From Dictyostelium firmibasis (lineage: Eukaryota; Evosea; Eumycetozoa; Dictyosteliales; Dictyosteliaceae), in contig CM069770.1 in assembly GCA_036169595.1 (NCBI GenBank), positions 1,580,001 through 1,605,000 of the forward strand: a DNA stretch of 25,000 bases. Reading direction: 5' to 3'. Below the pieces are notes generated by a model, which did not search any database, was not told where the DNA came from, and worked only from the letters and a program-made list of their open reading frames with translations. Both the position numbers and the translations under genes were made by a program. Positions 1 through 12,947 of the stretch are shown here, piece after piece (positions within the stretch are counted from its first letter, which is position 1; every line of letters starts with the position of its first letter).

Positions 1-1275
1 GGGAGTTTTATTGCACATACCGATTCACCTTCAAACTTTACAAATTCAGTTTTAAATGTTACTGGAGAAATATATTTAGATGGTGTTTTATCCTTTAATA
101 AAACATTGATTCAAACAAATTCAAATTTTTCTATTGGTGGTGATATCATTGGAAACAATATGAATATTTCAACATTTGGTCATTTCATTATTGGAAAAAA
201 TGCTTCATTTTTATGTGATGGATGTATATTAGATATTGGTAAAAAAGGTGAATTTATTTATGATGAATTTTCAGTAATAAAATTAAACAACACTAAAATT
301 AATATTAATCCACTTGGTTCAGTGAAAAGTCTTGGTATCATTCATGTCATACATGGCACATCAATTACAAACATTGGTAATTTTGAACATTCATCACATA
401 TTTATCATAATCATAAAAATGGTGATTTATCATTAATAAATGAATCTATTATAAGGAATAAAGGTAATTGGAAATGTATTGATGTAAACGAAACAACATT
501 ATCAAATAAAAGTCAAATTGATTTACCATTTTATAATGATGGTGGTGTTTTAGATATCTCTGGTTCACATACAATATTTAAATTATTTTATCAAGATAAT
601 AATGGGAAAATTAGTTTATCAAATAATGGTTCATTGAGTTCAATTAAACCTTTAAATATTAAAAATGGTTATTTAATTGGAAATGGTTCAATTATTGGTA
701 CGGTTAATATGAGTGGTGAAATTGGTCAACAATATAAACCTAACCAATTATATATTGATGGTGATTTACATTTTTCATCAGAAAATTCAAAGATTGTGGT
801 AACAATTGGTAAATATAAATCATACACTATTATAAATGTTAATAAAACTATTAATTTAACCCAATGTAATAATGGTTGTGAATTGGTTTTCCTAATTCAT
901 GAGGATATGGTTAGTAATGGAGAGTTTGAATTTTTGAAATATAATTCAATCGTTGGTTCAAATTTTAGTTCAATAAAATTCTCTACTTACAATACAGGAA
1001 TTAATAATAATAAAGAAACAACTATTAACTCTTCTACTATCAATGGATGTCAAGTTTCAATTAAAAAAGGACAAAAATCTATGGCATTAATGTTTAATAG
1101 TTGTATAGAAAGAAATTCAATTCCAGTCTATACTTATATCTTTTCAGCTGTTGGTGTGGTTTGTGTTGGATTGATTGTTAGTTTAGGTATTCAAAATAGA
1201 CACAAAATTAAAACAAAATATTTACAATGGAAAGATCGTACTAGAGAATTAAAATATAATAATAATAAAAAATAA
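1..1275 (+). CDS. C-terminal part of a type I membrane protein with a repetitive beta-solenoid-like ectodomain (5' partial)
   Basis: Frame 1 is open from the first base to the TAA at 1273-1275, so the gene begins left of the window and 424 residues are seen. The ectodomain is rich in Gly, Asn, Ser, Ile and short hydrophobic strands, with many N-x-S/T glycosylation sequons. At about 665-775 it carries the pattern GNGSIIGTV...GEI...LYIDGDL, which resembles the G-x-GxI-x-G-x-V / L-x-I-x-GD pattern at the end of bacterial autotransporter passengers and of large Dictyostelium surface proteins. Only two cysteine clusters are visible, near 215-230 and 865-880. A single hydrophobic segment at about 1120-1190 is followed by a short basic tail ending in Lys/Asn, so the N-terminal part should be outside the cell or in the lumen. 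I infer a surface or endomembrane glycoprotein and do not recognise the individual gene. A possible AATAAA lies shortly after the stop. Confidence 0.8.
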   Translation, partial: GSFIAHTDSPSNFTNSVLNVTGEIYLDGVLSFNKTLIQTNSNFSIGGDIIGNNMNISTFGHFIIGKNASFLCDGCILDIGKKGEFIYDEFSVIKLNNTKININPLGSVKSLGIIHVIHGTSITNIGNFEHSSHIYHNHKNGDLSLINESIIRNKGNWKCIDVNETTLSNKSQIDLPFYNDGGVLDISGSHTIFKLFYQDNNGKISLSNNGSLSSIKPLNIKNGYLIGNGSIIGTVNMSGEIGQQYKPNQLYIDGDLHFSSENSKIVVTIGKYKSYTIINVNKTINLTQCNNGCELVFLIHEDMVSNGEFEFLKYNSIVGSNFSSIKFSTYNTGINNNKETTINSSTINGCQVSIKKGQKSMALMFNSCIERNSIPVYTYIFSAVGVVCVGLIVSLGIQNRHKIKTKYLQWKDRTRELKYNNNKK

Positions 1276-1378
1276 TGAAAATAAAAAAAGGTACATAATT
1301 TTAATGAGACGACAATATTTCAAAAAATAAATAAAATTTTTAATAATCAAAGTTTTCTTAGTTTTTTATTTCTTTTTT

Positions 1379-1383
1379 TTTTC

Positions 1384-1420
<37 letters not shown>

Positions 1421-1425
1421 TTTTT
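1379..1425. repeat. (TTTTC)n pentanucleotide and poly-T tract
   Basis: Several tandem TTTTC units run into an unbroken T run just left of the relic frame at 1429. It is a low-complexity tract of the kind seen throughout the window's intergenic DNA. It may mark the junction where the flanking decayed sequence was joined. Confidence 0.85.
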
Positions 1426-1428
1426 AAT

Positions 1429-1878
1429 GGGTCGACCGAAGTTAAACAAGTATTGGCTAAGACCATATTAGTACCATCACAATCAGGTAAGGTAAATTGT
1501 CGAAATTATTATTTAGTGCATTTAGATAACTATTCGAAAGGTCCAATTTTTATTCTGTTCAACTTACTTGGATGTGGGTTATGTCATGCTTCATGGTGCA
1601 GAAGTTTTGGTATCAAGCTATTGGTATGAACAAATAATAACTGGTGGTGAATTAAAATTTTCATGTGATATTTTTGAACTTACTTCATAGTCATCTCTAG
1701 AATATTTAAAAAAAGTTTTATTATCTTTGAATAATAAACAACAATATATTAATCTTAATGTGTATTCGATTCATTACAAGTTACTGTTAATAACCCCTTA
1801 TCACCTAATGATATGAAAATAACATCTATTTTAGTTGAAAGTGACGAAAACAAATTGAAAAAAGATAAAATAAATTAA
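1429..1878 (+). pseudogene. Decayed host gene fragment, family uncertain
   Basis: The composition is clearly coding-like, with markedly more G+C than the poly-A/T flanks, but no single frame covers it. Frame 1 is open from 1429 to a TGA at 1627 and reads like VKQVLAKTILVPSQSGKVNC. Frame 2 (1568-1687) reads GYVMLHGAEVLVSSYWYEQI and stops at 1688; the same frame stays readable for about 35 codons after that stop. A third stretch, about 1760-1878, reads NNPLSPNDMKITSILVESDE and ends at TAA 1876-1878. At least one frameshift near 1560, one stop and a second frameshift near 1755 are needed to explain this. The strand pattern (KxVNCRNYYLV) is faintly like an arrestin-type beta-sandwich, but this is too weak to name it. 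An alternative is a real gene with unusual introns; I see no convincing splice sites that restore the frames. Confidence 0.6.
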
Positions 1879-2004
1879 AATAAAATTAAAATAAAACCAA
1901 AAAAAAAAAAAATTAAAAAAAATTTTTATTTTAAATTAATTAAAAAAAAAAAAAAAAAAAAAATTGGATTTTTTTAATATAGCAGCATAACTATAAAATA
2001 AAGA

Positions 2005-2779
2005 ATGAATGAATTAGTTGCACCATTTCTATCACTTAGTATGATATGTTTGATGTGGTTAAATTTTTGTCAATTTTTGAAAAAACATCAAGTGATATCG
2101 AGTGAGGTTTCAAGAAAATGTGTATGTATATTAATTTTTTTTTTTTTTTTTTACTCTTTTTTTAAAGTCTTTCTAAAGGAACTAAATTATATAGATACAC
2201 ATAGGTACAGGTGTAATTTTTTTATTGGTTTGGAGAATATTTCCACAATTTAATTGGTGGTCAAGAATAGTTGTTGCGTTAGTACCATTGATAATTAGTT
2301 TTCAATATACATTGATCGGATTAGGACTTATTAATGACCTAAAGACAGTAAATTCAATGAGTAGATCAGGTTCACCAAGAGAACTCTTATTAGGTCCACT
2401 CTCTTATGGAGTGATCATCTCATCATTACCAATATTCTATTGGTTCTCACCAATTTCAGTGATTACAATTGGTGTGTTATGTTTAGGTGATGGATTTGCC
2501 GCTATTTTTGGTTCGAAATATGGTGTAAAAAGAATACCATACAATAGAGAGAAAACTTTAATTGGTTCATTAGCATTCTTTGTTTGCTCATTCATTGGTA
2601 CTTTTATCCTATTATTATTACTTCAAGATAGATTATTATATCCTCCAATTATTTTAGTGCCATCTTTATTTTTGGTTTGTTTAATCTCTACAATCGTTGA
2701 ATCTTTGCCTCTTCGTGATTGGGATAATATAACTGTCTCACTTTGTAGTGTTGTGACTTTAACTTTATTGGGTTATTAA
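2005..2779 (+). CDS. Polyprenol/phytol/farnesol kinase-like membrane protein (CTP-dependent VTE5/FOLK family), two exons
   Basis: Proposed join(2005..2121,2195..2779), 233 aa. The intron has GTATGT at 2122 and ATATAG ending at 2194. Splicing yields RKCIHIGTGVIFLLVWRIF, which matches the family's N-terminal RK-x-x-HIGTG signature, whereas reading through the intron gives a T-rich dead end. Later motifs are LGDGFAAIFGSKYG (residues about 136-149), EKTLIGS (158-164) and VESLPLRDWDN (about 207-217); the acidic and Asn residues of the last are typical of plant VTE5 and farnesol kinase. Most of the rest is hydrophobic, with about six membrane segments, placing it in ER or other endomembranes. Family members phosphorylate an isoprenoid alcohol using CTP. 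Because this amoeba makes no chlorophyll, farnesol or another polyprenol is a more likely substrate than phytol (inference). It is shorter than plant enzymes, which carry a transit peptide. An A-rich leader with ATAAAATAAAG precedes the ATG. Confidence 0.82.
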
Positions 2780-3259
2780 AAAAAAAAAAAAAAACTTTTT
2801 TTTTTTTTTTTTTTTTTGGCTCTGTTGTAAATAATTTCATAAATAAAATAAAAAAAATTAGAAAAAAAAATAAATAAACCTTTTAGAGTTCTAAAAAAAA
2901 TCCACAAATATAAAAATAAAATATCGATATTTAAATAGTTTTTAAATAATATTTCCACTTTTAGGTTTTAAAAACCTTAATTTAAAACTAGTGTTGTGGT
3001 TGAAAATAAAAAATGGATGAATTAAGATAAGGAAATCAACCAAATTCATTAGTTCCGTCAATATTTTTATTGGATCTTTTCCACTTAATGGATATGATAA
3101 TATATCGGTTTCACTTTGCTCCATATTAATTTTAAAATATATAAATAATATATTTTTTATTTTCATTGATAAATAAATAGAAGGATTTTGTTTTTTTATT
3201 ATGAATTATTATTAATTATAAATTAATAATTTTTTTTAAAATTTTCGTATGCTTTGTTT
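2780..3259. other. Intergenic A/T-rich segment holding a relic duplication
   Basis: It begins with a poly-A/poly-T pair (2778-2817), then AT-rich sequence. The only coding-like part is the decayed copy of the preceding gene's 3' end at about 3040-3135. No intact gene is supported on either strand; the reverse-strand frame at 2942-3166 is the antisense of that relic. Confidence 0.7.
3040..3135 (+). pseudogene. Relic duplicate of the 3' end of the prenol-kinase-like gene
   Basis: Bases 3076-3118 align without gaps to 2703-2745 of the intact gene; I count 32 of 43 identical positions. The translation reads SFPLNGYDNISVSLCSI, against SLPLRDWDNITVSLCSV in the intact gene. Further upstream, CCAAATTCATTAGTTCCGTC at 3040 resembles CCAATTATTTTAGTGCCATC at 2645, with about 25 bp missing between the two matching blocks. 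No upstream exon of the copy is found, so this is a truncated, drifting tandem duplicate rather than a functional gene. Confidence 0.65.
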
Positions 3260-7309
<4,050 letters not shown>

Positions 7310-7575
7310 CTTATAAATTACTTTAATAATAATGAAAATGAATTCACTATTTTTTTTTGTTTTTTTTCAAAATAAATTTTTAAATAATTTTTAAATTCTT
7401 ATTTTGTTTTATATTGTTAATATAATAAATAAAAAAAGATTATTGTTATAAAGTAATACTACTAAAATATTAATATTTATTACTGAATTATTATATGAAT
7501 TACAAAAAATCTAAATATATATGTATATTTTTAATTTAAAAACATAGTATTAAAAATTTTGAAAAAAATTAAACA

Positions 7576-7615
<40 letters not shown>

Positions 7616-8141
7616 TATTCCTAAATCGGCACTTTCATACACAAACACACAGATAAGTGTTTTTATTTTTAATTATGGTTGTTATTTTTTTTTTTATTTC
7701 TTTTATTTTTTTTTTTTTATTTCTTTTATTTTTTTTTTTTTTATTTCTTTTATTTTTTTTTAAATTCCTTTTATTTTGTGGTTTTTTTTCTTTTTGTTTT
7801 TTTTTTAAAATTTTTAATTTAAAAATAAAAAAAAAAAAATTAAAAAAAAATAAAATCAAAAAAATAGTCATGCGAAAAAGCCATGGGTTCAAATAATTGG
7901 AATTTTATTGAAAAATAAATCAAATAATTCATCAATTAATAAATTTATTAATATTAAAATAAAATTTTGAATAATATTTTTTTTGTTTAAAAAAAAATAA
8001 TAATTAGGAGAAAAATCAATTTTAATAAATTTATTTATTTATTAATAATATTAATAAAAAAAAAAAAACAAAAAATGAGGAAAAAAAAGAGAGAATGAAA
8101 AATTATAAAATTATGGTAAAAAAAAAATTAATAATTATCAA
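7310..8141. other. Intergenic region between two minus-strand genes
   Basis: This is the presumed promoter of the kelch kinase on the left and the 3' flank of the PH-CUE-PX gene on the right. It contains a long poly-T run (about 7578-7613), a T-rich tandem repeat with a period of about 24 bp (about 7690-7762), and otherwise A/T runs. Short less AT-rich patches lie at 7614-7660 and 7865-7900, but I could not attach a gene or RNA to either. Frames here on both strands are homopolymer artefacts. Confidence 0.7.
7690..7762. repeat. T-rich tandem repeat, three copies of ATTTCTTTTATTTTTTTT units
   Basis: Three successive units built on ATTTCTTTTATTTT plus a T run follow each other with a spacing of about 23-24 bp. 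It is a minisatellite-like expansion within poly-T. Confidence 0.75.
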
Positions 8142-10855
8142 TCACTTGGTTTTATTGATAAAATGTTGGAAAACAGTACTATTCACTTCAGAGTTTAAAA
8201 AAACATTTACAATATTATTATTATAAAAAATACCTTGGTAATTTGATAATAAATGTACAAGATAACTTTGAAGGGGTATTTGCCTTGCTTTTGCAACTTG
8301 ATTTGATGCTAATTTTAATTTTTTTGGTGGTAATGTTAATCCTATATCCTTTTTATCAATTATTCCTGAACTTTTTAACTAATTAAAATAAAAATAAATG
8401 TAAAAAGAAAAAACTATTGTTAGTAAATTAAATTATAAAAATTGTATTCAAAAGAAAAGAAACCTACTTTTTTATCCAACATTAAAAAGTTATTATATCT
8501 TCTACAAACAAACCATTCATTTGAGTTTGAAACTATATGTAGTTTATATTCAATATGATCTTCAATTTGGAAGAATCCAACGATTTTAATTGAAAGATCC
8601 CATGCCGCACCAGACTTTGATGATGGTTTCCAACTGTTTGGTGTCACTGGTCTTTCTTGAGATGATTTAAGGGAGGGTGATGGTTGTTGTGATCTATCTT
8701 GTGATGATGATAAACCGCCAATACTACGATCCTGTGATGATGATAAACCACGATCTTGAGAAGAAGCTAAAACATTACGATCTTGAGAAGATGATAACGA
8801 TGATGGTGCTGTTGAATTTGAAGATGTTGGAGATGATTGAGCAGATGGTTTATATGACCAGTTTGATTTTTTAATTTGGTGTTGTTGTTGTGATTTTATT
8901 TGTGACTGTGATTGTAATGATTGTTGTGATGGTAATAAAGGTGTGGATGAATGCAATGATGGGGATGGGACTGTACAACTATTATAAGTATTATTTTTAC
9001 TACTTCTTCTACTTCTTCCTGAAATATTTAATGAAACAAATGAAGGTGGTTCAATTGTCACTATTTTTTCATTCTCTTTGGAAATGTGATGATGCTCAAA
9101 TGATACTTCATCCTCTAAAGACCCAGTTGTTGTACCATCATCTGATTGTGTATCTAATTGTATACTTTTGGTATTATTATAACTATTACTATTTAAACTG
9201 TTATTGTTATTATTAATACTTTGTGGTTGCCAAATTAAAGAAGGTGAAAAAGCAGTTAAAGAAGCTGTTGATGAATTTGATTCATATGAATTTACTTGTG
9301 GTTTCATGTTTATACCATTGTTATTATTGGTGGCAGTTTTTTTAATAATTGTTGCCGATGATTGTTTTCTTTTTATTGGTGATTGATTTATTGTTTGTTT
9401 GTTGGCGATAGTTTTATTATTATTACAGTTGATAGTTTTATTATTATTATTTTTGCTGCTATTATTATTTAAAATTTCAAATTGTTTTTCTTCATTTTCC
9501 AATTGTTTTAATTCTTTTTTTATTTCTTTTTTTAATTCTTTTTGTTCTTTATTTAATTCTTCTTGGTTTTTTTCTTTTTCATTTTGTTGTTGTTGTTGTC
9601 TTAGATTTTGACCAATACTAGTATTCTTACTTTTACTACCAAGTGGTGAGAAACCATTTAAATCTTGAAAAGATAATCTAGTTTGAGAGGCCAATAATGC
9701 AATAACTTCATCTCTATCTCCCCCACAAAAATCCATTGCATCTAAAATTACAGATACTTCAACATTTGGGAAAAGTTCAATTATAAAAGATTCGTCCTCA
9801 CTTAATTCTCTATATAATTGTTTTTGTTGTTGTTTTTGTGTTGGTGATTGTGGCGGTTGTTGTATAAAATTATGATCTTGTTCTCTGTCTTCAAAAGAAT
9901 CTTCATCAGATTGTTCAGATTCTTCAGACTCATCAGATACTTCATCATTTTCTTCTTCTACTTCCTCTCCCTTTTCCTCCTCAGAGACCGATTGTTGTTC
10001 CTCAGATTCTTCAACTTCAGATTCTTCATTTTCTATTGACTCTTCATCAGATGAATCATTACCTTCAAAAGAATTATCAAAATTATCATTAATATTCTCT
10101 TGGAATGAAGCTGATGAAAAATCAATTTGATCATCTTTGGAATAATCTTTAACGGAATTGGTTGCAACAGATATCAATGATGGTGCTGATTGATTAAAAT
10201 TTCTATGATGAACTTGTGATGGATTATCAACCTTAACATCTGGTAATGAAATACCCCTTGATTTATTTTGTGTTGTTGTTGTTGTGGAATTGGTATTGTT
10301 ATTTTTATTTATTGTATATACAGAAAGTTGTTTAATCCATGATTCTTTATCCTCATAGCTAAAACATTGGAACTTTAATGAGTGATTGTTTGTCACTATT
10401 ATTTCAAAATTTAAATTATTTACACCTGGCATTTTATTTAAAATACAACCAGTAACTGATAAAAAATTTGCTGTTTCAAAACTTTTATTCTATAAATTTT
10501 TTTTTTTCAAAAAAAATAAAATAAAAATAGAAAATAAAAGAATAATATAAAAAAAAAAATAAAAAAATAAAAAAATAAAAAAATAAAAATAAACAAAAAC
10601 AGTAAATTATAAAAAAAAAAAATAAATAAAAAATAAAAAAAGGTTACTTATTAATAATTCTGGAAATACATAAAAAAATTGTGAAAAAAAAAAAAAAAAA
10701 AAAAAAAAACTTACTTTTACGTGAGAATAATATAAAATCACGCATCCAGCTTCTGAAACAAGAGAAACTCTTTTTTCTAAATATTGTTGTCTGTCATCTT
10801 CGAATAATAAAAGGATTCCTTCTTTTAATGTCATAAATTCATCATCAAAATCCAT
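8142..10855 (-). CDS. PH-CUE-PX domain protein, three exons, 799 aa
   Basis: Proposed complement(join(8142..8378,8468..10489,10715..10855)). Exon 1 (47 aa, from ATG 10853-10855) ends in CAC GTA AAA before GTAAGT; exon 2 follows TTATAG; its donor is GTAGGT at 8467; exon 3 follows TTTAATTAG and ends at TGA 8142-8144. All junctions are phase 0. Only the spliced product makes complete domains. A PH domain spans about 8-105 (EKRVSLV...VILYY, closing Trp in KESWIKQL), split by intron 1. A very acidic Ser/Glu stretch lies at about 185-250. A CUE domain lies at about 276-315 (FPNVEVSVILDAM...DRDEVIALL). A Gln/Asn/Ser-rich linker follows, with four SSQDR units. A PX domain at about 675-795 (CRRYNNF, LPPKKLKL, LQSYLVHLL) is split by intron 2. 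PH and PX domains bind phosphoinositides and CUE domains bind ubiquitin. A ubiquitin-reading adaptor on endosomal membranes is therefore plausible (inference). Confidence 0.85.
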
Positions 10856-11114
10856 TTTATATTATTAAAAAAAATTTATTGATACTATTTTTATTATTAT
10901 TTTTTTTTTATTCACTCTTTTATTAATTTGCTTTGTTATTTTTACTTTTATTTTTTTTTTTTTGTATTTTTTTTACTTTTTTTTTTTTTTTTGTTTTGAA
11001 TTTTTTTTTTTTTTCTTTTTTTTATATGTACAATTTTTCTATTGGATAGTTTTGGTTGGTTGTTTGCTATATTGGTGCAATGATATTATATTTGTTATTG
11101 TAATTTTTTTTTTG

Positions 11115-11160
<46 letters not shown>

Positions 11161-11990
11161 TTTTTTTATTTTTTATTTTTTTTTTTTTTTGTGATGCCAC
11201 GAACAATCAAATTTGCAAAGGATTGACAATAAAAAAAATTTTTTGAAAAAAAAAAAATAAAATAAAAAATTGGAAAAAAATAAAAAAAAACTTTTTTAAA
11301 AAAAATATCTACTTTTTTTTTAGTAATCACAAAATACAGAAAAATTTGTAGAGGTTTAAAAAAAAAAAGTAAAAAAAAAAAAAAAAAATAGATAACGGAT
11401 CCTTTTAATAATATATATATATATAAATATAAATATAAATATAATGAATGTAAAATAAAAAAAATTGAAAAAAAAAAAAAAGTTTTAACAAATAGAATTT
11501 ATTTTATTAGTTCACTAAACTTTAATTTTTCAAAATTTTATCAAAAACAAAAGAAAATAAAAAAAAAAAATTAAAAGAAAAAAAAGAAAAAAAAAAAATA
11601 AAAAAAAATAAAAAATAAAAAAAAAAATGAAAAATAAATATCTATAATGCGCGAATTTTTTATTGTTGTTAATTTTAGGTCTTTTATGTGAAAAAAAAAT
11701 CTTTATATGTATCTTTAAACTCCCCCATATTTAGATATTAATTTATTTTTTATTATTATTATTATTTTTATTATTGTTTTTTTTTTTTTTTTTTTACTTT
11801 TTTTGTAATTATTTATTTATATTTTTTTTTTTTATTTTTTTTATTATTTTTTTTATTTTAATTTTTTTTTTAAAAAATATTGGTATTAGTTACTTTTTTT
11901 TCTTTTTTTTTTTTTTTTAAAGTCAAAAAAAAAAACATATAATAAAAAAATACTAAAATTTGATAAACCAATGAAAACCCAATTAACTAA

Positions 11991-12086
11991 TAATCAAATT
12001 AATTAGCCAAAATCAAATTAATTAACCTATCAAAATCAAATTAATTCATCAAAATCAAATTAATTAAACAACCAAAATCATATTGG
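11991..12086. repeat. Tandem repeat with AATCAAATTAATT core, four clear copies plus a degenerate fifth
   Basis: The core AATCAAATTAATT recurs at about 11992, 12010, 12034 and 12053, with a decayed copy (AATCATATTGG) at about 12076. The spacing is 19-24 bp and the linkers are usually C-A rich. The core contains TTAATT, and a protein-binding site cluster is one possible reading. Confidence 0.8.
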
Positions 12087-12246
12087 TGCAAAAACTGATT
12101 GGAATTTCATCTCAAAAAATTTATTATTTTTTTTTTCATTTGTCATTTCGGATATTTTAAAAAAACTCACCTTGATCACGTGGTTTCAAAAATATATATT
12201 TTTTTTTTTTTTTTAAATTTTTATTTTTTATTTCTATTTTTATTTT

Positions 12247-12284
<38 letters not shown>

Positions 12285-12482
12285 AGCGAACTAATGAGAA
12301 ATATTTTATAACCATTAGAATAAAGTATACATTGTTTTTTTGAAAGGGTTTAGTTAAATGAGCTTTAATTAATTAATAAACACTTTTTTTTTTTTTTTGT
12401 TTTTTTTTTTTTTTAAAAAATGAAAAGTAGAGAGAAGGTGGTTTAAAGTATAAATTAATCTAATCAATCTAATCTAATTTAT

Positions 12483-12513
12483 TAAAGAAGATTGACAAGA
12501 TTAATCTTCTTTA
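12483..12513. repeat. Perfect hairpin, 11-bp arms with a 9-base loop
   Basis: TAAAGAAGATT at 12483-12493 is the exact reverse complement of AATCTTCTTTA at 12503-12513, with GACAAGATT between. It sits about 175 bp upstream of the RecQ start codon in a stretch less A/T-skewed than its flanks. It could be a 5' leader structure or a regulatory site. Confidence 0.8.
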
Positions 12514-12685
12514 TGTTGCACTCCATTTCCCGAATCTGAAATTAATTTGAGATTGGACAATTTTTTTTTTTATTTTATTTTTTTTAAATTTTTTTATTAA
12601 TTTTTTTTATTTTTTTTTAATTTTTTTTCGTTTAATTTTTTCAAAAGTCACACTCCCCATCCAATTACCAAAGGATAAAAAACCT

Positions 12686-12874
12686 ATGAATAAATTAATT
12701 AATACTCCTCTATTTAATAAAACGAATGATAACATTAAAAGATCCACATTATCTTTATTTCAATCGTTTTATTTTTATAAAAGAGATTTCACTAATAATT
12801 TTTATGAAAAAAACGATAAAGACAACAATACTCATAATGCAATAGAATATAATAATAATAATAATAATAATAAC

Positions 12875-12947
<73 letters not shown>

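Larger units (their letters stand above)
10856..12685. other. Divergent intergenic/promoter region between the PH-CUE-PX and RecQ genes
   Basis: The 1.8 kb are almost wholly poly-A/T and simple repeats. Items seen are a long T run at about 11109-11158, the AATCAAATTAATT tandem repeat at 11991-12086, and a less AT-rich stretch at about 12420-12560 with a perfect 11-bp-arm hairpin at 12483-12513. A CACGTG hexamer lies at about 12178. No open frame here has coding character beyond homopolymer-encoded Phe/Lys. It must contain both promoters. Confidence 0.7.

Noticed and set aside
2942-3166. Reverse-strand 74-codon frame beside the prenol kinase
   Set aside because: It is antisense to the decayed duplicate of the kinase's 3' end; the plus-strand reading explains the similarity.
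7635-7896. Lys-rich (minus) and Phe-rich (plus) frames
   Set aside because: They are produced entirely by poly-A/T and the 24-bp T-rich repeat, with no domain or codon signal.
7870-7900. GGGTTCAAAT resembling a tRNA T-loop
   Set aside because: No matching T-stem, acceptor stem or anticodon arm around it.
10962-11246. Poly-Phe frame in the divergent promoter region
   Set aside because: Homopolymer artefact; no conserved residues.
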